The notes beneath the pieces were generated by a model. It was not told the origin of the DNA. It saw only the letters and a list, made by a program, of their open reading frames with translations, and searched no databases. Made by a program: the position numbers and the translations under genes. This document shows, piece after piece, positions 13,383 through 16,679 of a stretch of 16,679 bases of DNA (the first letter of the stretch is position 1; the number at the start of each line of letters is the position of its first letter). Source of the DNA: GBS-DC sp037442365. GTDB lineage: Bacteria > Armatimonadota > Fimbriimonadia > Fimbriimonadales > GBS-DC. The stretch lies in assembly GCA_037442365.1 (NCBI GenBank), contig JBBIQK010000060.1, positions 1-16,679 on the forward strand, given 5' to 3'.

Positions 13383-14573
13383 ATGCGACTGTTCTGGTTT
13401 GCCCTGTGGGTTGGGCTGTTTTGCATGGGGCTGCGCGCGTCGGAGACCCCCAATCGTCGGGATAGCGACTGGCTGATTCGCATCGGGCTGGAGCAGGGCG
13501 CGTTCGCGCCCGTGCTGTATGTCGGCGTGAGCGAGGAGAGCCTGCGCTGGAGCGACCCGCGCACGGGGCAGACTCTGGGAATGGGCGCGGCAGGACAGGT
13601 GTGGGAGCTGCGCCGCGAGGACGGGCAGCTGGTCGCCCGCTGCGAGCAGACGCAAATTGTCGCCGAACGGCTCGTGGCAGAACCCGTCGGGACGGGCTTC
13701 GCGATGGTGGGCGCGTCGCCCAACGCCATGCGTCGCTATCGCGGGCATCTGGAGTGGGTGGCGCGCGACGGCAAGATCCTCACCATCAACTGGGTGCGCA
13801 TGGACGACTACCTGAAGGCGACCCTGCCGCGCGAGATGCCGCCCCGCTTCCATCTCGAAGCGCTCAAGGCGCAGGCAGTCGCCGCGCGTTCGTTCACGCT
13901 CCGACGGCTGAACCGCTATCGCCAGTGGGGGTACGACCTGTGCGACCATACGCCCTGCCAGGTCTACGGCGGCGTGGACGCGGAACATCCGAACACGAAT
14001 CTTGCAGTGGATGCAACGGGGGGCGAGGTGTTGATTCACGATGGGCGCGTGCTGGAGACGGTCTATGGCGCCAACTGCGGCGGGCATACCGCGCCCATCG
14101 AGATTGCCATGCCGGGCACAACGCCTCTGACGCCTCTGCGCGGCGCGCCCGACACCGACGCCGACGGCAAGCCCTACTGTAGCCTTGCGCCCAACTTCGT
14201 GTGGGAGGCTGCCCTGACGCGCGCGGAACTCGAACAGCGCTTCCCGAAAGTCGGGCGCATCCGTGAGGTTGCAATCGCCCGGCGCATCGCGGGCGGGCAG
14301 GTACAGCAAGTGCGAATCGAGGGCGCGCAGGCGACGCTCACCCTTTCAGGCGCGGAGTTCCGCACCGCGATGGGCGTCGGGCGCGTGCGCAGCCTGATGT
14401 TCGACCTTGCGCCTCAGGGGGACGGCTGGCGCATCGTGGGACGCGGCTCAGGACACGGCGCGGGCATGTGTCAGTGGGGCGCGCAGGGACGCGCGCTCGC
14501 CGGGCAAACCTATCAGCAGATTCTGGAGGCGTACTATCCCGGCGCGACGCTCGTGGGAGCGTTCGGCAGGTAG
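13383..14573 (+). CDS. SpoIID/LytB-domain protein, putative peptidoglycan lytic enzyme or amidase enhancer
   Basis: This exported protein of 396 residues has an N-terminal signal segment (MRLFWFALWVGLFCMGLRAS). The SpoIID domain starts near residue 137 with VRMDDYLKATLPREMPPRFHLEALKAQAVAARS; Glu151 aligns with the catalytic Glu of SpoIID lytic transglycosylase. YGANCGGHT (228-236) and the family-closing motif GSGHGAGMCQWGAQGRA (355-371) follow. In sporulating Firmicutes SpoIID trims peptidoglycan for engulfment; in non-sporulating bacteria the role is general cell-wall remodelling, more likely here. ATG 13383 is preferred over ATG 13374 only because the signal peptide is tidier. Neither has a Shine-Dalgarno, and the gene begins 21 bases after the terminator hairpin, so its promoter must overlap it or be absent. 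The 3' end is four bases from the convergent zinc-ribbon gene. Confidence 0.88.
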   Translation: MRLFWFALWVGLFCMGLRASETPNRRDSDWLIRIGLEQGAFAPVLYVGVSEESLRWSDPRTGQTLGMGAAGQVWELRREDGQLVARCEQTQIVAERLVAEPVGTGFAMVGASPNAMRRYRGHLEWVARDGKILTINWVRMDDYLKATLPREMPPRFHLEALKAQAVAARSFTLRRLNRYRQWGYDLCDHTPCQVYGGVDAEHPNTNLAVDATGGEVLIHDGRVLETVYGANCGGHTAPIEIAMPGTTPLTPLRGAPDTDADGKPYCSLAPNFVWEAALTRAELEQRFPKVGRIREVAIARRIAGGQVQQVRIEGAQATLTLSGAEFRTAMGVGRVRSLMFDLAPQGDGWRIVGRGSGHGAGMCQWGAQGRALAGQTYQQILEAYYPGATLVGAFGR

Positions 14574-14577
14574 CGGG

Positions 14578-14925
14578 CTACTCGGTCGTCTCTCCGCGCT
14601 GGCTGCGCTCCCACTCCTGCAGGCTCTGCAGCAGGTTGTCGGAACGCAGGAGCCGTCGCATGGCGCGCACCTCGTCGGCGGTGATGGGACCCATCTGCTG
14701 GGTAGTCAGCCACTCGTCGACGGTGCGTTCGTCGTTTTCGAGGTAGCTCAGCATCAGTTCGTCCCATGCCTGCTGGCTGAGCATGCGCTCGCTGCGATGC
14801 CCACAGCGCGGGCACTCGAAATGCACCTCCACGCGGTTCGCGCCCATCGTGTGCGCGTGATAGGCGATGTAGGTCAAATCGTCCAGCCCTATCGTTGCCT
14901 GACAGCGTCGGCAGCGCAGCTTCAC
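14578..14925 (-). CDS. Zinc-ribbon protein of unknown function
   Basis: The 115-residue protein has CRRC (5-8) and CPRC (38-41), a treble-clef or rubredoxin-like zinc site at the N-terminus. A helical, acidic region follows (WDELMLSYLENDERTVDEWL, then EVRAMRRLLRSDNLLQSLQEWERSQRGE). I do not recognise a named family. The start is GTG 14925. It overlaps the dgt stop as GTGA, so translation is probably coupled, making it third gene of the apt-dgt operon. It could assist nucleotide metabolism or simply ride in the operon; nothing in the sequence decides. Confidence 0.75.
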   Translation of the reverse strand: MKLRCRRCQATIGLDDLTYIAYHAHTMGANRVEVHFECPRCGHRSERMLSQQAWDELMLSYLENDERTVDEWLTTQQMGPITADEVRAMRRLLRSDNLLQSLQEWERSQRGETTE

Positions 14926-15977
14926 AACCCGCCCCCTCCCCAGTTGCGCGGCAGAAAGATTTGCTGGTACTTATACAGCGCGTAGCGGTCGGTCATCCCT
15001 GCCAGGTAATCGCACACCGCCTGCGCGCGCGCCTGCACCGAGTCGTCCGTCGGGCGGAACTTCTCCGATAGCTCCGACGGGTTCTCCATGTAATACTCGA
15101 ACATCTGCTGCAGGATGTGGGTCATCTTCTCGCGCTCTTTTTGCACCGTCGGGTGGTGGTACATGTTCTCGAACATGAACTCTTTCATCTGGTTCATCGC
15201 CATCAGCATGGGTTCGCTCATCTGCACGATGGGCTTGCCGTCGCTCTGTTCGACGACATCCATCACCATGCGTGCGATGCGTCCGCTGTGCGTCTCGCCG
15301 AGAAACTCGAGGAGGTCGCGGGGGAGGTCATCGAGCGTGAGTAGCCCTGCCCGCAGTCCATCGTCGAGGTCGTGGTTGAGGTAGGCGATACGGTCGGCGA
15401 TGCGCACGACGGCGGCTTCGAGGTGGACGGTCTTCTGGGTCTCGTGGGCGGTGAGGTCGGCGCGCCCTTTGGAGTGCCCGACGATGCCCTCGCGCACCTC
15501 GTGGGTCAGGTTCAGCCCGCGCCCGTCTTTCTCGATGCGATCCACGACGCGCAGGCTCTGCTCATAATGGCGGAACCGCGCGTCGGGGATGTATTGCTTG
15601 AGAATCATGTCCAGCGCCTCTTCGCCCGTGTGTCCGAAGGGGGGGTGTCCCAGGTCGTGGGCGAGGGCGACCGCTTCGGTGAGGTCTTCGTTCAGGCGCA
15701 GGGCGCGGCTAATCGTGCGGGCAATCTGCGCCACCTCCAGCGTGTGGGTCAGGCGCGTGCGGTAATGGTCTTCGTTGGGGTCGAGGAACACCTGCGTTTT
15801 GTGCTTCAGGCGGCGGAACGCCTTGCTGTGAATGATGCGGTCGCGGTCGCGCTGGAACGCCGTGCGCACGGGGTCAGGCGGTTCTGGCGTCGGACGCCCG
15901 CGCGACTCCGCGCTTCTGGTCGCATACGGCGCGAGGATCTGATATTCCAGCTGTTCCAGTCGTTCGCGGATGGTCAT
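14922..15977 (-). CDS. dgt: dGTP triphosphohydrolase-like HD-domain protein
   Basis: This cytoplasmic dNTPase would split dNTPs, classically dGTP, to the deoxynucleoside plus triphosphate, adjusting dNTP pools. The 351 residues match the short Dgt type. Metal-binding HD residues are visible: RLTHTLEV (His78), ALAHDLGHPPFGHTGEEALD (His107-Asp108, His111, His116) and RIADRIAYLNHDLDD (Asp195). The N-terminal FQRDRDRIIHSKAFRRLKHKTQVF is the family's nucleotide-binding stretch. ATG 15977 begins six bases after the apt stop; the site upstream (GAACGGCG) is poor, so translation may depend on apt. Pairing with apt suggests purine pool management. The exact dNTP preference cannot be read from sequence. 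Confidence 0.92.
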   Translation of the reverse strand: MTIRERLEQLEYQILAPYATRSAESRGRPTPEPPDPVRTAFQRDRDRIIHSKAFRRLKHKTQVFLDPNEDHYRTRLTHTLEVAQIARTISRALRLNEDLTEAVALAHDLGHPPFGHTGEEALDMILKQYIPDARFRHYEQSLRVVDRIEKDGRGLNLTHEVREGIVGHSKGRADLTAHETQKTVHLEAAVVRIADRIAYLNHDLDDGLRAGLLTLDDLPRDLLEFLGETHSGRIARMVMDVVEQSDGKPIVQMSEPMLMAMNQMKEFMFENMYHHPTVQKEREKMTHILQQMFEYYMENPSELSEKFRPTDDSVQARAQAVCDYLAGMTDRYALYKYQQIFLPRNWGGGGL

Positions 15978-15983
15978 CGCCGT

Positions 15984-16505
15984 TCAGTATTGAATCAGCG
16001 TGTAGATATCGTAGCCGCGCAGGTGCTTGCGCCCATCGAGGAAGGTGAGTTCGATCAGGAAGGTGAAGCCCGCGACGGTTCCGCCCAGCCGCTCGATGAG
16101 GCGCGCGGCGGCGCTCGCCGTGCCGCCCGTCGCCAGCAGGTCGTCCACAACCACCACGCGCTGTCCGGGCTCTACAGCGTCGGTGTGCATCTCGACGGTG
16201 TTCGTGCCGTACTCCAGCGCGTACTCCTCGCTGATTTTCTCGCCGGGCAGTTTGCCCAGCTTGCGCACGGGCACGAAGCCCAGCCCCAGATTAATTGCAA
16301 TCGGCAGCCCGAACACGAATCCGCGCGACTCGATGCCCGCAATCACATCGGGTTTGAGCGCGCGCGCATGCTCGGTCATCAGGTCGACAACTTCCTTCAG
16401 CGCCTGTGGATGCTTCAGCACGGGGGTAATGTCCTTGAAGATGATCCCCGGTTCGGGAAAGTTCGGTATATCGCGCACCAGTTGCGCCGCCAGTATCTCT
16501 GCCAT
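15984..16505 (-). CDS. apt: Adenine phosphoribosyltransferase
   Basis: Apt makes AMP from adenine and PRPP in purine salvage. The 173-residue length and sequence are typical: IPNFPEPGIIFKDITPVL (13-30), GIESRGFVFGLPIA (57-70), RKLGKLPGEKISEEY (81-95) and the PRPP loop VVVVDDLLATGGTA (117-130). The start is ATG 16505 with GGAGG six bases upstream. The frame continues to 16568, but that part lies beyond the promoter. It leads the operon apt-dgt-zinc ribbon and is divergent from the fragment at the right edge. Confidence 0.97.
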   Translation of the reverse strand: MAEILAAQLVRDIPNFPEPGIIFKDITPVLKHPQALKEVVDLMTEHARALKPDVIAGIESRGFVFGLPIAINLGLGFVPVRKLGKLPGEKISEEYALEYGTNTVEMHTDAVEPGQRVVVVDDLLATGGTASAAARLIERLGGTVAGFTFLIELTFLDGRKHLRGYDIYTLIQY

Positions 16506-16531
16506 CGTCGCCTCCGTTTTTTTACCCGTGA

Positions 16532-16540
16532 AGTATACCC
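16532..16540 (-). promoter_or_regulatory. -10 promoter of the apt operon (GGGTATACT)
   Basis: The minus strand reads GGGTATACT, identical to the box before the pseudopilin gene. It lies 26 bases before the ATG, leaving room for the GGAGG site. No -35 hexamer is evident. Confidence 0.6.
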
Positions 16541-16572
16541 CATCCCTAAATCGGGACATTGGCATCAATTTA

Positions 16573-16591
16573 AGCCCTTTTGGGCTATAAT
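16573..16591 (+). promoter_or_regulatory. Divergent promoter with TATAAT and overlapping small palindrome
   Basis: TATAAT at 16586-16591 lies six bases before ATG 16598. Just upstream, AGCCC-TTTT-GGGCT forms a 5-bp inverted repeat whose right arm abuts the -10, a position where a repressor could act. It would drive the gene entering at the right edge. Confidence 0.4.
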
Positions 16592-16611
16592 CTTAGCATG
16601 CACAACGGCAA

Positions 16612-16679
16612 CTGACATCTACTGAACAGCTGGAGAACATCCTGCGACGACTCTTGGACACCGAAGCCGACACACTCGC
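16612..16679 (+). CDS. Possible 5' fragment of a gene running off the right edge
   Basis: After an in-frame TAG at 16594-16596 this frame stays open to the window end and reads protein-like: LTSTEQLENILRRLLDTEADT. No ATG, GTG or early TTG start is available, so the start would be CTG 16612. A five-codon frame from ATG 16598 (MHNGN) ends in a TGA overlapping that CTG. The other two frames look less coding. The product is unknown and the call is weak because only 68 bases are visible. Confidence 0.3.
   Translation, partial: MTSTEQLENILRRLLDTEADTL

Noticed and set aside
12369..14309. 646-codon antisense frame spanning the pseudopilin and SpoIID genes
   Set aside because: It crosses two well-supported genes and a terminator hairpin, and shows no recognisable protein features.
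15372..16625. 417-codon plus-strand frame opposite dgt and apt
   Set aside because: Dgt and Apt are certain on the minus strand. The plus frame has no domain and runs through their promoter.
1..16679. CRISPR array, insertion sequence, prophage, tRNA or defence system
   Set aside because: No regularly spaced repeats, transposase, integrase, phage structural gene, cloverleaf with CCA-like end, or nuclease/helicase cluster could be seen.

Overview
The window is a dense, GC-rich bacterial chromosome segment. It holds seventeen convincing protein genes and one gene fragment at the right edge, mostly housekeeping. It contains no CRISPR array, transposase, tRNA or rRNA that I can see. A pseudopilin with an H-X9-DG motif, a secreted dockerin-like protein and a SpoIID-type protein suggest a member of the Armatimonadota/Planctomycetota side of the tree. 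Armatimonadota is my best guess. This rests on gene content only.

Layout. Positions 1-207 are a G-rich repeat region with two perfect hairpins. A secreted protein ending in two dockerin-type calcium loops follows (208-1539), then a terminator. Next come gcvPB and an overlapping LipM-like octanoyl/lipoyl transferase (1638-3811), which together serve the glycine cleavage system. An MFS sugar-type transporter (minus, 3751-4959) runs convergently into the transferase. It shares a 34-bp start region with a small Cys-rich exported protein (4994-5419). A beta-barrel-like protein (5525-6364) carries a 57-bp palindromic element inside its reading frame.

On the minus strand is the operon rpsF-ssb-rpsR-bifunctional phosphoglucose/phosphomannose isomerase (8610 down to 6423). 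It has a TATAAT promoter and a structured leader resembling the S6:S18 autoregulatory element. Upstream is a Cu(I) P1B-ATPase, copA. It is divergent, across about 40 bp, from a double-ACT regulatory protein coupled to a Gfo/Idh/MocA oxidoreductase. Then come the pseudopilin (12426-13304), a perfect 15-bp hairpin, a SpoIID/LytB protein (13383-14573), and a minus-strand purine operon, apt-dgt-zinc ribbon protein (16505 down to 14578).

Three window-wide patterns stand out. (i) GGCC is almost absent: I find two copies by eye, and both are Trp-Pro dipeptides (TGG CCN), the only codon pair that cannot avoid it. This points to strong selection or mutation against GGCC. (ii) Likely promoters share a GGGTAtaCT -10 element with no recognisable -35. 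Several lie only 4-10 nt before an ATG that has no Shine-Dalgarno, implying leaderless mRNAs, whereas genes with longer leaders have AGGAGG-type sites. (iii) A multi-arm palindrome sits in frame inside a gene, like the Rickettsia palindromic elements.
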